This document shows positions 1 to 7,262 of a stretch of DNA of 64,000 bases, piece after piece. The notes under the pieces are model-generated. The model was not told the DNA's origin. It ran no database searches and saw only the letters and a program-made list of their open reading frames with translations. This stretch comes from Cytophagales bacterium. GTDB lineage: Bacteria; Bacteroidota; Bacteroidia; Cytophagales; Cyclobacteriaceae. The stretch spans positions 186,001 through 250,000 of the forward strand of contig JAWPMT010000001.1 in the NCBI GenBank assembly GCA_033344775.1, read 5' to 3'. The position numbers and the translations under genes are program-made. The number at the start of each line of letters is the position of its first letter. The first letter of the stretch is position 1.

Positions 1-888
1 GGGAAAGTAAGTGTCTATTCAGGTTCGCATAGTCACGGACAAGGCCACGAAACCACATTTGCACAAATTGTCGCTGATCGTCTAGGTATAGCTCTGGAAG
101 ATGTAGAGATCGTTCATGGAGATTCGGAAGCCGTTGCCTTCGGAATGGGCACCTATGGTTCCAGATCGCTTGCCGTAGGTGGTTCTGCCATCATGAAAAG
201 CCTTGATAAGGTCATCGAAAAAGGAGCGCAAATCGCTGCGCATAAATTGGAATCCAGGGTTGAAGACCTTGAGTTTGAAGGAGGTAAATGGACGGTAAAA
301 GGGACAGACAAGTCCATCACTTTCGGTGATGTTTCTCTGACAGCTTACGTTCCGCATGATTATCCAGCGGACCTGGAGCCTGGACTAGATTTCTCAAGCT
401 TCTACGATCCAACAAACTTTACTTATCCATTTGGTTGTCATGTGGCCATTGTAGAAGTAGATAAGGAAACAGGGGAGGTGAAATTGAAGCGATTCATTGC
501 TGTGGATGATGTTGGAAACATCATTAATCCAATGATTGTCGATGGACAGATTCATGGTGGTCTAGCACAGGGAATCGGACAGGCTTTGTTTGAGGGTACG
601 GTTTATGACGAATCCGGAACATTAGTCAATGGCTCGTTCATGGACTATGCCATGCCTCGTGCAGATGACTTGCCAAGCTTTGAAGTAGATCGAAAAGTAA
701 CGCCTTGTCCGCACAACCCTCTAGGAGTGAAAGGAGCAGGAGAGGCTGGCTGTATCGGTTCCACACCTGCCGTGGTTAATGCTGTGATTGATGCATTATG
801 GAGCGGTGGCCATAAGGTCAAGGATATCGAAATGCCTATGATCCCTGAGCGCGTATGGAAAGCCATGCAAAATGGTTCGTCTAATTAA
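1..888 (+). CDS. Xanthine dehydrogenase-family molybdopterin-binding (large) subunit, 5'-truncated
   Basis: The frame is open from base 1, so the gene starts upstream; 295 C-terminal residues are visible out of the usual 700-800. Seen: an [12 protein letters not shown] segment, then GTYGSRS, and near the end [20 protein letters not shown], which holds the conserved Glu of molybdenum hydroxylases. Family knowledge: this subunit binds the molybdopterin cytosine dinucleotide cofactor and hydroxylates aldehydes, N-heterocycles or CO with water as oxygen donor. The active-loop signature CSFR of form-I CO dehydrogenase is absent in the visible part; GTYGSRS fits other members, so the substrate is unknown. 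The FAD subunit follows 11 bases later, and the 2Fe-2S subunit probably lies upstream, outside the window. Confidence 0.93.
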   Translation, partial: GKVSVYSGSHSHGQGHETTFAQIVADRLGIALEDVEIVHGDSEAVAFGMGTYGSRSLAVGGSAIMKSLDKVIEKGAQIAAHKLESRVEDLEFEGGKWTVKGTDKSITFGDVSLTAYVPHDYPADLEPGLDFSSFYDPTNFTYPFGCHVAIVEVDKETGEVKLKRFIAVDDVGNIINPMIVDGQIHGGLAQGIGQALFEGTVYDESGTLVNGSFMDYAMPRADDLPSFEVDRKVTPCPHNPLGVKGAGEAGCIGSTPAVVNAVIDALWSGGHKVKDIEMPMIPERVWKAMQNGSSN

Positions 889-899
889 ACCCTGTAACA

Positions 900-1718
900 A
901 TGATCCCAAGTAATTTTAATTATATAAAAGCAAAATCCGTCGATGAAGCCATTGCGTTGATGGATCAACACGGAGACGATGCACGTCTGCTGGCTGGAGG
1001 GCACAGTTTGGTCCCTTCTTTGAAACTTCGATTAACTGATTACGATCACCTGATAGATGTGTCAAAAATTCCTGAGCTGCGAAATATCGAAGAACAGGAT
1101 GGCGTGATTCACATCGGAGCCATGGTCACTCATGGAGAGATCGTGAAATCTGACCTGATCAAAGAAAAGTTGAGTATTTTCTCACAGGCGGCAGACCTGA
1201 TCGGAGATGTCCAGGTACGAAATTTGGGCACTATCGGTGGAAGTATCGCACATGCTGACCCTGCCGCGGATTGGCCGGGTGTGTTGTTGGCTACAGATGC
1301 TCACATTCACGTGCAAGGGAAAGGTGGAAGTCGTAAAATCGCGGCAGAAGATTTCTTTCTCGGGTTATACAGTACCGCACTGGAAGATGGTGAGATGATC
1401 ACATCTATTGGGGTACCGGTTCATACTGGGGCCAAGTCGACCTATATTAAGTTCATGCAACCTGCTTCACGATTTGCGATCGTAGGCTGTGCGGCGGTGA
1501 TCAATGGCAATGGCGCTCGAGTAGCTTTCAATGGAGTTAGTGCCACGCCATTCCGTGATAAGGACGTAGAAGCCAGCCTGGATAGGGGTGATTCTGCGGA
1601 AGCAGCGGCAAGTAATGCGGCAGAAGGTGTATCTATCATGAGCGATCACTTTGCATCAGAAGCCTATCGCAAACAAATGGCCAAGGTATACTGTAAAAGG
1701 GCATTGGCTAGTCTTTAA
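900..1718 (+). CDS. FAD-binding subunit of a molybdenum hydroxylase (CoxM/XdhB-like)
   Basis: A 272-residue protein, the usual length for the medium subunit. Seen: AGGHS at residues 32-36 and TIGGSIAHADPAAD starting at 111, the two FAD-pyrophosphate loops of the family. It passes electrons from the 2Fe-2S clusters to the final acceptor through FAD. It directly follows the molybdopterin subunit and is followed by an intrinsic-terminator-like hairpin, so it is probably the last structural enzyme gene before the accessory MoxR/CoxE pair. The start is an ATG 11 bases after the previous stop. Confidence 0.95.
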   Translation: MIPSNFNYIKAKSVDEAIALMDQHGDDARLLAGGHSLVPSLKLRLTDYDHLIDVSKIPELRNIEEQDGVIHIGAMVTHGEIVKSDLIKEKLSIFSQAADLIGDVQVRNLGTIGGSIAHADPAADWPGVLLATDAHIHVQGKGGSRKIAAEDFFLGLYSTALEDGEMITSIGVPVHTGAKSTYIKFMQPASRFAIVGCAAVINGNGARVAFNGVSATPFRDKDVEASLDRGDSAEAAASNAAEGVSIMSDHFASEAYRKQMAKVYCKRALASL

Positions 1719-1724
1719 TTTATG

Positions 1725-1764
1725 ACGTCATGCCACGGATTCCATCTATGGAATGACGTTTTTG
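1725..1764 (+). terminator. Rho-independent terminator-like hairpin after the FAD subunit
   Basis: Arms 1725-1734 (ACGTCATGCC) and 1750-1759 (GGAATGACGT) pair at 9 of 10 positions, with a 15-nt loop and a T run at 1759-1763. The arms resemble the GTCATTCC ends of the palindromic element at 55369-55449, so the terminator may derive from that repeat. Confidence 0.65.
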
Positions 1765-1837
1765 AAGATTGTAGTTCAACCATTTGAATAAACCATTAGT
1801 TTAAGAATTGGGCACCTGAAATTGGTGCCCTTCTTTT

Positions 1838-2731
1838 ATGATGCAAAACAGAATACAAGAAATTTCTGAGAACTTGCTGAAACACGGTTATGTACCAGAT
1901 GACCGGATTGCCATGTCCATTCAGCTATCTCAGTTGCTTAAGAAGCCTTTATTGATCGAAGGACCTGCAGGTGTAGGGAAGACAGCCATTGCGCGTGTCA
2001 TGTCAGAGATCATGAACACCGAATTGATTCGACTTCAATGTTATGAAGGATTAGATGCAAATCAGGCCATATATGAGTGGAATTATCAACGACAATTGCT
2101 TCAAATCAAATTATTAGAAGCAGAGCAAGTATCCATTGAGGACAAAGAAGCGGCTATTTTCTCCGAGAAATTTCTGATGGAACGTCCTTTATTAAAAGCC
2201 ATCTCGGCTGAAAAACCAAGGGTATTATTGATTGATGAGATCGACCGTGCCGATGAAGAATTTGAAAGCTTTCTACTGGAATTGCTTTCTGAATGGCAGA
2301 TCACAATTCCTGAAATCGGCACAATCGCCAATAAGTCCATTCCGCAGGTCATCCTGACAGGGAACAGGACCAGAGAGTTATCTGAGGCACTTCGACGTAG
2401 GTGTTTATACCTGTTCATTGATTATCCGTCCTTCAAGAAAGAAGTCCAGATCGTTCAGCAAAAAGTTCCAGGCATCAACGATCGACTGGCGCAGGAAATT
2501 TGCGTATTCATGGCGGAAGTTAGACAGATGAGGCTGGAGAAAGTACCTGGCGTGGCGGAAACATTGGATTGGGCTACTTCATTGGCCGAAATGCACTTTG
2601 ATCACCTGGATGCTGAAGTGGTGGAGTCTACTTTGGGAGTAATCCTAAAAGACTGGGATGACATGCGTGAAACTCAGGATTCCCTGGCTGAGTTGCTGGA
2701 TAAAGTCAATGTGAAGCTGAACATTGAATAG
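1838..2731 (+). CDS. MoxR-family AAA+ ATPase (CoxD-like)
   Basis: A 297-residue AAA+ ATPase. Seen: Walker A GPAGVGKT at residues 42-49, Walker B LLIDEID at 130-136, sensor 1 region LTGNRT, and an arginine-finger-like ALRRRCLY. MoxR ATPases act as chaperones that insert or mature metal cofactors, usually with a VWA partner. In CO dehydrogenase and related clusters the CoxD protein matures the Mo site. Here it lies between the Mo hydroxylase subunits and a VWA gene, which fits that role. The terminator at 1725-1764 suggests its own promoter. Confidence 0.9.
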   Translation: MMQNRIQEISENLLKHGYVPDDRIAMSIQLSQLLKKPLLIEGPAGVGKTAIARVMSEIMNTELIRLQCYEGLDANQAIYEWNYQRQLLQIKLLEAEQVSIEDKEAAIFSEKFLMERPLLKAISAEKPRVLLIDEIDRADEEFESFLLELLSEWQITIPEIGTIANKSIPQVILTGNRTRELSEALRRRCLYLFIDYPSFKKEVQIVQQKVPGINDRLAQEICVFMAEVRQMRLEKVPGVAETLDWATSLAEMHFDHLDAEVVESTLGVILKDWDDMRETQDSLAELLDKVNVKLNIE

Positions 2732-2793
2732 CAGAGATCTTGAAGCATTTATTCCTTGACCATTTTGACATCACCTAATTTTGATGCGATGAT

Positions 2794-3915
2794 ATGAAGC
2801 GACAAACGTCCATATCAAATCATGTGATTCATTTTGCGAGGTTTTTGAGGACGCAGCAATATACCATTGGCCCCGAAGAAGAAGCAGATGTACTCAAAGG
2901 TCTCACGGCAATAGATTGGTCGGAGCATGCCCAATTCAAAGAAGTGCAACGAGCTGCTTTTTGTAAGCATTTCGAACAATATCAGCAGTTTGATGACCAC
3001 TATCATCGGTACTGGTCGGAACTCAGCAAAGCGGTCGATTCCAAGTCAAAACGAGTAGCAGAGGAAAAGCAAAAGCCCACGCAGCCCAAAGCACCTTCAA
3101 TCCAGGTAATTAAAAACTGGTTGCATGGTAACCAGCAACAGGATGAACAGGATGTTCATCAGGCCAGTCCTGAATCCGTTTCAGGAACTCCTGATTTAAG
3201 TAGTTTATCGGATCACCATTATCGCGAGTGGCAGGAAGTAATTCAATTGATCCAAAGGCAAGTTTCCCGTCAACGTTCCCGTCGTTATATTAAGTCCAAA
3301 CAAGCACATCAATTAGATTTTCGTAAAGTGCTGAAAAACAGCATTGTTAAGGGCGGTGAAATCACGGAGATCTCATTTAAGAAACAGAAGAAAAGAAAAG
3401 TAAATTTGCTATTGCTTTGTGATGTAAGTCGGTCCATGGAACTATACAGTCGATTCATGATCCAACTGATGTATGCGTTACAAAACAGCGGGATTAAAAT
3501 ACATTGCTTTGTGTTCAGCACCGAATTGTTTCCAGTCAGTTCCTTATTGAAAAGGCAGAGCCTCAAGGAAGCATTATCAGCAGTCTCAGAAGAAGTAGAA
3601 GGTTGGTCGGGTGGGACTAAAATAGGAGCGTGCTTCGCTGACTTTTTAGACCAACATGGCCGAAAAGCGATTCCTCGAAATACGTTTACTTTCATCTTAA
3701 GTGATGGTTGGGATGCTGGCGAAATTGAAGTGCTTGAACGATCCATGCACACCCTGCAACGACGAAGTAAACAACTTTTTTGGATCAACCCTTTAGCTAA
3801 AAGCGAGTCATTTGACGCTAAGGTATTGGGAATGAAGGCTGCCATGCCCTACATCGATCATTTTATTCCAGCTGTGGATGCCACCTCTTTGAAACGACAT
3901 TTGAAGAATCTTTAA
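2794..3915 (+). CDS. VWA-domain protein, CoxE-like
   Basis: A 373-residue protein. Seen: a charged N-terminal half, then a von Willebrand A domain with a complete MIDAS start LLCDVSRSM (Asp210, Ser212, Ser214) and a later SDGWDAG segment. There is no signal peptide, so it is probably cytoplasmic. CoxE-family proteins pair with MoxR ATPases in maturing molybdenum hydroxylases. The gene starts 62 bases after the MoxR stop, and I infer that the two work as a pair on the upstream enzyme. Confidence 0.88.
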   Translation: MKRQTSISNHVIHFARFLRTQQYTIGPEEEADVLKGLTAIDWSEHAQFKEVQRAAFCKHFEQYQQFDDHYHRYWSELSKAVDSKSKRVAEEKQKPTQPKAPSIQVIKNWLHGNQQQDEQDVHQASPESVSGTPDLSSLSDHHYREWQEVIQLIQRQVSRQRSRRYIKSKQAHQLDFRKVLKNSIVKGGEITEISFKKQKKRKVNLLLLCDVSRSMELYSRFMIQLMYALQNSGIKIHCFVFSTELFPVSSLLKRQSLKEALSAVSEEVEGWSGGTKIGACFADFLDQHGRKAIPRNTFTFILSDGWDAGEIEVLERSMHTLQRRSKQLFWINPLAKSESFDAKVLGMKAAMPYIDHFIPAVDATSLKRHLKNL

Positions 3916-3935
3916 ACCCGTAGTATCTTGCCGAG

Positions 3936-4889
3936 ATGATTAAGTCCTTGTCTCTGCTTAGTTTTTTTGGCTTATTGTTGATTGGATGTTCTGGTACCAA
4001 AAATCAGGTAGTCGAGGAAGAGCCTCCGAAGCCAACAGACAAACAACTAACCACGCTTTTAGGAGAGCCACTCCCTGAAAAAACCTTTTCAGATTCAACC
4101 ATCCGTCTGGACTTTGAAAACAAACTGGCAGATGCCAAAGCTAATTTTGAGCAATATCCTGATAGCGTAGACTGTATTATTTGGTATGGTCGACGGTTAG
4201 CTTACTTGGGTAGGCATGAAGAGGCCATCGACGTGTACAGTGCAGGACTTAAGAAATTCCCCGAAGCTTACCGTTTGCTTCGACACAGGGGCCATCGCTA
4301 CCTCACGACACGCCAGATCGATAAGGCCATCAGAGACTTTGGTGAGGCCGTTGCTAAATCTGTAAATGAGCCAAATGCCATTGAGCCAGATGGATTGCCA
4401 AATTCGCAAAACATCCCTCTGGGTAATGACAAATTCAACATTTGGTACCATTTCGGATTGGCGCATTATCTCAATGGAAGATATGACCGAGCGTATTCTG
4501 CTTATCGACAATGCATGACCTTTAGCGACAATGACGACCTGAAAGCCGCAACAAGCTATTGGCTCTATATGGCTGCAGTAAGGTCAGGTTCCAATACAGT
4601 AGCTGAACGGACACTAAGAGAGATTTCTACTTCATGGGAAATGATCGAGAATGAAGCTTACATGGATCTTTTACTGTTATTCAAAGGCATTCTATCCGTA
4701 GATGCAATCCTCGAAAAGGCTACTGGGCCAGATGGTACATTGAACCCAACCTATGGGTATGGCATAGGCTTTCATTACCTGAGAAAGGACCAACCAGAGG
4801 CTGCGAATGAAATTTTTCAACGGGCACTTGCCGGACCCTCTTGGGAATCTTTTGGATACATAGCAAGTGAAGCGGAAGTTTCCAGATAG
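3936..4889 (+). CDS. TPR-containing lipoprotein, function unknown
   Basis: A 317-residue protein with an N-terminal hydrophobic stretch ending in LLIGC, a lipobox with Cys18. It is therefore probably lipid-anchored in the cell envelope. The middle (about residues 65-225) has TPR-like helical pairs (WYGRRLAYLGRHEEAIDVYS, then WYHFGLAHYLNGRYDRA). TPRs serve as protein-protein scaffolds. It begins 20 bases after the VWA gene, but nothing in it points to Mo-enzyme maturation, so the link may be positional only. Confidence 0.75.
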   Translation: MIKSLSLLSFFGLLLIGCSGTKNQVVEEEPPKPTDKQLTTLLGEPLPEKTFSDSTIRLDFENKLADAKANFEQYPDSVDCIIWYGRRLAYLGRHEEAIDVYSAGLKKFPEAYRLLRHRGHRYLTTRQIDKAIRDFGEAVAKSVNEPNAIEPDGLPNSQNIPLGNDKFNIWYHFGLAHYLNGRYDRAYSAYRQCMTFSDNDDLKAATSYWLYMAAVRSGSNTVAERTLREISTSWEMIENEAYMDLLLLFKGILSVDAILEKATGPDGTLNPTYGYGIGFHYLRKDQPEAANEIFQRALAGPSWESFGYIASEAEVSR

Positions 4890-5318
4890 TCAAAAGTATC
4901 TTCAAATACACGTACCATTTTTAGTGTAGTAGAGTAGCAATCCTCCAGGAAATCTGTATGTGTCCTTGTGGGTTTGCAGTTCGTATTTAATATTAACCAC
5001 TTATATAACGGAATCCGCCTTGAAATAAAATAAATATCCAAATAAGTTGAATTAATAAAAAGGGTCAATACATTTGTTGAGGTCACCATTTTTGGTGATG
5101 CCAGAACCAACATTTGGAAGCTATGTTATACTACTCTCACTCTTGTAACTGTAGGTATATTCTCTCGTGCCTTATCGGACAACTAAACAAAGAACCTTAC
5201 CTGAAATTCATCGGGTCAACCTAGCTGGGCATTTATTTATCCTTCCTATAACAACATTTAATTCGATCAAGTAGGACTTAACGATTACCTGACGAATCAA
5301 CCTAAACGACTGCTTATT
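4890..5318. other. AT-rich intergenic region upstream of the peptide cassette
   Basis: No convincing gene on either strand. I looked for a second short peptide with a Gly-Gly leader and saw none. A small hairpin (TCACC at 5083-5087, GGTGA at 5094-5098) is the only local structure. The promoter of the cassette should lie here, but no confident -33 TTTG / -7 TAnnTTTG pair was found. Confidence 0.5.
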
Positions 5319-6902
5319 GTGAATAAGTCTGATGAGCCCATCTATACCGCTTTGAAAAACTACCTGACCCGCGAAGGGTACAGGCTCGATCCTCAAGATT
5401 TGAAATTACAGCTTGGGGCTAATCCAGATTATCCGAGTATCAAAGCAATTACTGATACCCTCGACTATTTCGGGGTGGAGAATCTCGCAGTACAAGTTCC
5501 CATTACATCATTGCCAGAACTTCCGGATTATTTTCTATCTACTGTTGAAGATGATGAAGGTCTAAGAACGGTTGAGGTGCTTAAAAAAGGGCAGGATATC
5601 ATTCTCAAAGATCAGGGAAGCAAGAAACGCATGTCTTCAGAACAATTCAAAGTCATTTGGTCTGGGACTGTGATGGCCATTGAGCCAAAACACGATAAAA
5701 GTACTCGGATTGATCAAAATCGCATCATTCCTATCATGATGATCATTGCGACATTTTTGATTTTCGGATATTTAAGTTTGGAAGTCTGGCATCAATGGAC
5801 GCTTGTATTAATAAGTGCGGCAGGGGGCTGGTTAAGTTACCTGGCGATAAGAGAGGATCTGGGTATGTATAATAAGGCTACTGCCAAAATTTGTAACTCC
5901 GATGATCTGAAAACCAACTGTGGAGAAGTCATCCACTCTGATGCTTCCAAACTATTTGGAATTAAACTGACCGATGCTTCTTTGTCCTTTTTCCTTTCGA
6001 TACTCTTAATTATAAATACATTAGGAACGAAATCAATGTTCTTTGCTGCTCTCGCATGCTTGAGCATTCCAGTGGTCTTATATTCATTATACGTACAAGC
6101 TTTTGTGCAACGTATTTGGTGCCCCCTATGCCTTGGAATTAGTACCTCAATGATCCTCATGGCCATCTATACTGTAGTTACCTTCGATGGTCAGATCAAT
6201 ACAATGACGGGGTTATATGCGGTAAAAGCTTCCGCAATATTCGGGTTGATCTATGTGCTTTGGTTAGAAGTACGAAAAGTGATGGAAGACACCATTGACC
6301 ATGATAAAGTGAAAATGGAATACGCTCGATTCAAGCGCAATCCTATGTTCTTTAACCATGCATTGGCTGCAAGTCCATTTCCTAACATTATAGAACTTCA
6401 ACCTTCTGAGGAAATTTGGTTTGGTAATCCGGATGCACGTATTGTTATCACTGGAGTGACGAATCCATTTTGTGGTTATTGTAAGGATTCCTTCAAGGTA
6501 TATGACCAATTACTTGATCGTTTTCCTGATCAAATCAAACTACGTATCGTGTTCTATATTTCATCCGTGATGACGGAGCCTAATAAATATGTGATGCCCG
6601 GGCGAGTTGTAGAATTGTTCCAGGAATCTCCAGAGCAGGCTTACCAAGCATTGAAAGAATGGTATGAGGGTCGAGATATAGCGCAATGGAAAAACACCTA
6701 TGGAATACCCAAGGACCCTAACGGTCATGAGCTACTAAATAGACATTTGAATTGGAGTAGAGGCAATGGTGTTGCTTACACGCCGATGACGATATTAGGA
6801 AATTACTTCTTCCCTGAAGAATATGAAATCACTGATTTTCCAGCGTTGCTACCAGACATGATCGGTCAGCTTCAGGCAGTGGGAGAACCTGCTTATCAAT
6901 AG
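5319..6902 (+). CDS. C39-like / vitamin K epoxide reductase / thioredoxin fusion (disulfide-forming membrane oxidase)
   Basis: A 527-residue membrane protein in three parts. Residues about 5-120 resemble a C39 peptidase fold but lack the catalytic Cys (no DCGP motif). Residues about 135-320 are a VKOR-type bundle with Cys192 and Cys201 in the first loop and a WCPLC redox pair (Cys268, Cys271). Residues about 350-520 are a thioredoxin/DsbA-like domain with CGYC (Cys385, Cys388). VKOR passes electrons from a thioredoxin partner to quinone, making disulfides outside the membrane. The start is a GTG; the frame is open back to 5262 with no ATG, so the exact start is uncertain. It sits 88 bases before an eight-cysteine secreted peptide, its likely substrate. 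Confidence 0.88.
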   Translation: MNKSDEPIYTALKNYLTREGYRLDPQDLKLQLGANPDYPSIKAITDTLDYFGVENLAVQVPITSLPELPDYFLSTVEDDEGLRTVEVLKKGQDIILKDQGSKKRMSSEQFKVIWSGTVMAIEPKHDKSTRIDQNRIIPIMMIIATFLIFGYLSLEVWHQWTLVLISAAGGWLSYLAIREDLGMYNKATAKICNSDDLKTNCGEVIHSDASKLFGIKLTDASLSFFLSILLIINTLGTKSMFFAALACLSIPVVLYSLYVQAFVQRIWCPLCLGISTSMILMAIYTVVTFDGQINTMTGLYAVKASAIFGLIYVLWLEVRKVMEDTIDHDKVKMEYARFKRNPMFFNHALAASPFPNIIELQPSEEIWFGNPDARIVITGVTNPFCGYCKDSFKVYDQLLDRFPDQIKLRIVFYISSVMTEPNKYVMPGRVVELFQESPEQAYQALKEWYEGRDIAQWKNTYGIPKDPNGHELLNRHLNWSRGNGVAYTPMTILGNYFFPEEYEITDFPALLPDMIGQLQAVGEPAYQ

Positions 6903-6915
6903 GCAATAAAGAGAT

Positions 6916-6961
6916 TTCTTGCAAGAATGGGCACAATTCACGAGTGCCTCAAATGTTCGTG
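6916..6961 (+). promoter_or_regulatory. Structured leader before the peptide gene (competing hairpins)
   Basis: Between the oxidase stop and the peptide ATG are a perfect palindrome TTCTTGCAAGAA (6916-6927), a stem GGCAC 6930-6934 / GTGCC 6944-6948, and an overlapping alternative stem CACGA 6939-6943 / TCGTG 6957-6961. The last two exclude each other. This could tune expression or processing of the peptide transcript; the role is inference. Confidence 0.3.
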
Positions 6962-6990
6962 AAAACTCACATAAACAAAAACTGATTAAA

Positions 6991-7209
6991 ATGTTAAAGT
7001 CAATCTTAAAAGTCGAAGGTGCCAAGGTACTTTCAAAATCAGATCAACAATCTGTACAAGGGGGATGGCCTCCATTAAAACCATCCAGATGCTGTAATCC
7101 TGCTGATCAATGCTGTATTCCTATTCCGATTCCGGTTTCGTGTAATGGAACGGCTGCTTCAGGATGCCAGTTTGCTTTCCCTGTAGGTGGAAACCACTGC
7201 TGTATTTAA
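6991..7209 (+). CDS. Double-glycine-leader, cysteine-rich secreted peptide precursor (bacteriocin-like)
   Basis: A 72-residue precursor. The leader (residues 1-25) reads MLKSILKVEGAKVLSKSDQQ then SVQGG, a Bacteroidota bacteriocin-type leader ending in Gly-Gly at 24-25. The 47-residue core begins with Trp26 and has eight cysteines at 34, 35, 41, 42, 51, 59, 70 and 71, three of them in adjacent pairs, plus a PIPIPVSC stretch. An even number of cysteines suggests four disulfides. I chose the ATG at 6991 over an earlier TTG (6919) because the leader starts there and an A-rich leader precedes it. Neighbours match: an oxidase upstream, a C39 peptidase/ABC exporter and an HlyD-like protein downstream. 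The activity (antibacterial, signal or other) cannot be told from sequence. Confidence 0.85.
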   Translation: MLKSILKVEGAKVLSKSDQQSVQGGWPPLKPSRCCNPADQCCIPIPIPVSCNGTAASGCQFAFPVGGNHCCI

Positions 7210-7215
7210 ACCTTT

Positions 7216-7243
7216 AGGGAGGGTCTGATGATCCTCCCTTTTA
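7216..7243 (+). terminator. Hairpin with T tract between peptide and transporter genes
   Basis: Stem AGGGAGG (7216-7222) pairs with CCTCCCT (7233-7239), 10-nt loop, followed by T's at 7239-7242. It starts 7 bases after the peptide stop and ends 20 bases before the transporter start. It probably gives partial termination or a stable 3' end, so that far more peptide than transporter is made. Confidence 0.7.
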
Positions 7244-7262
7244 TAAGCTTTTTTGTCTATAA

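Noticed and set aside
1-888. Aerobic CO dehydrogenase large subunit
   Set aside because: The form-I loop CSFR is not seen in the visible part; only a general molybdenum hydroxylase call is safe.
4890-5318. Second bacteriocin precursor upstream of the VKOR fusion
   Set aside because: I looked in all frames for a short peptide with a KxLSxxExxxxxGG-type leader and found none.
6919-6990. N-terminal extension of the peptide precursor from a TTG at 6919
   Set aside because: It would put 24 residues before a standard GG leader and span the leader hairpins; the ATG at 6991 gives a normal leader.
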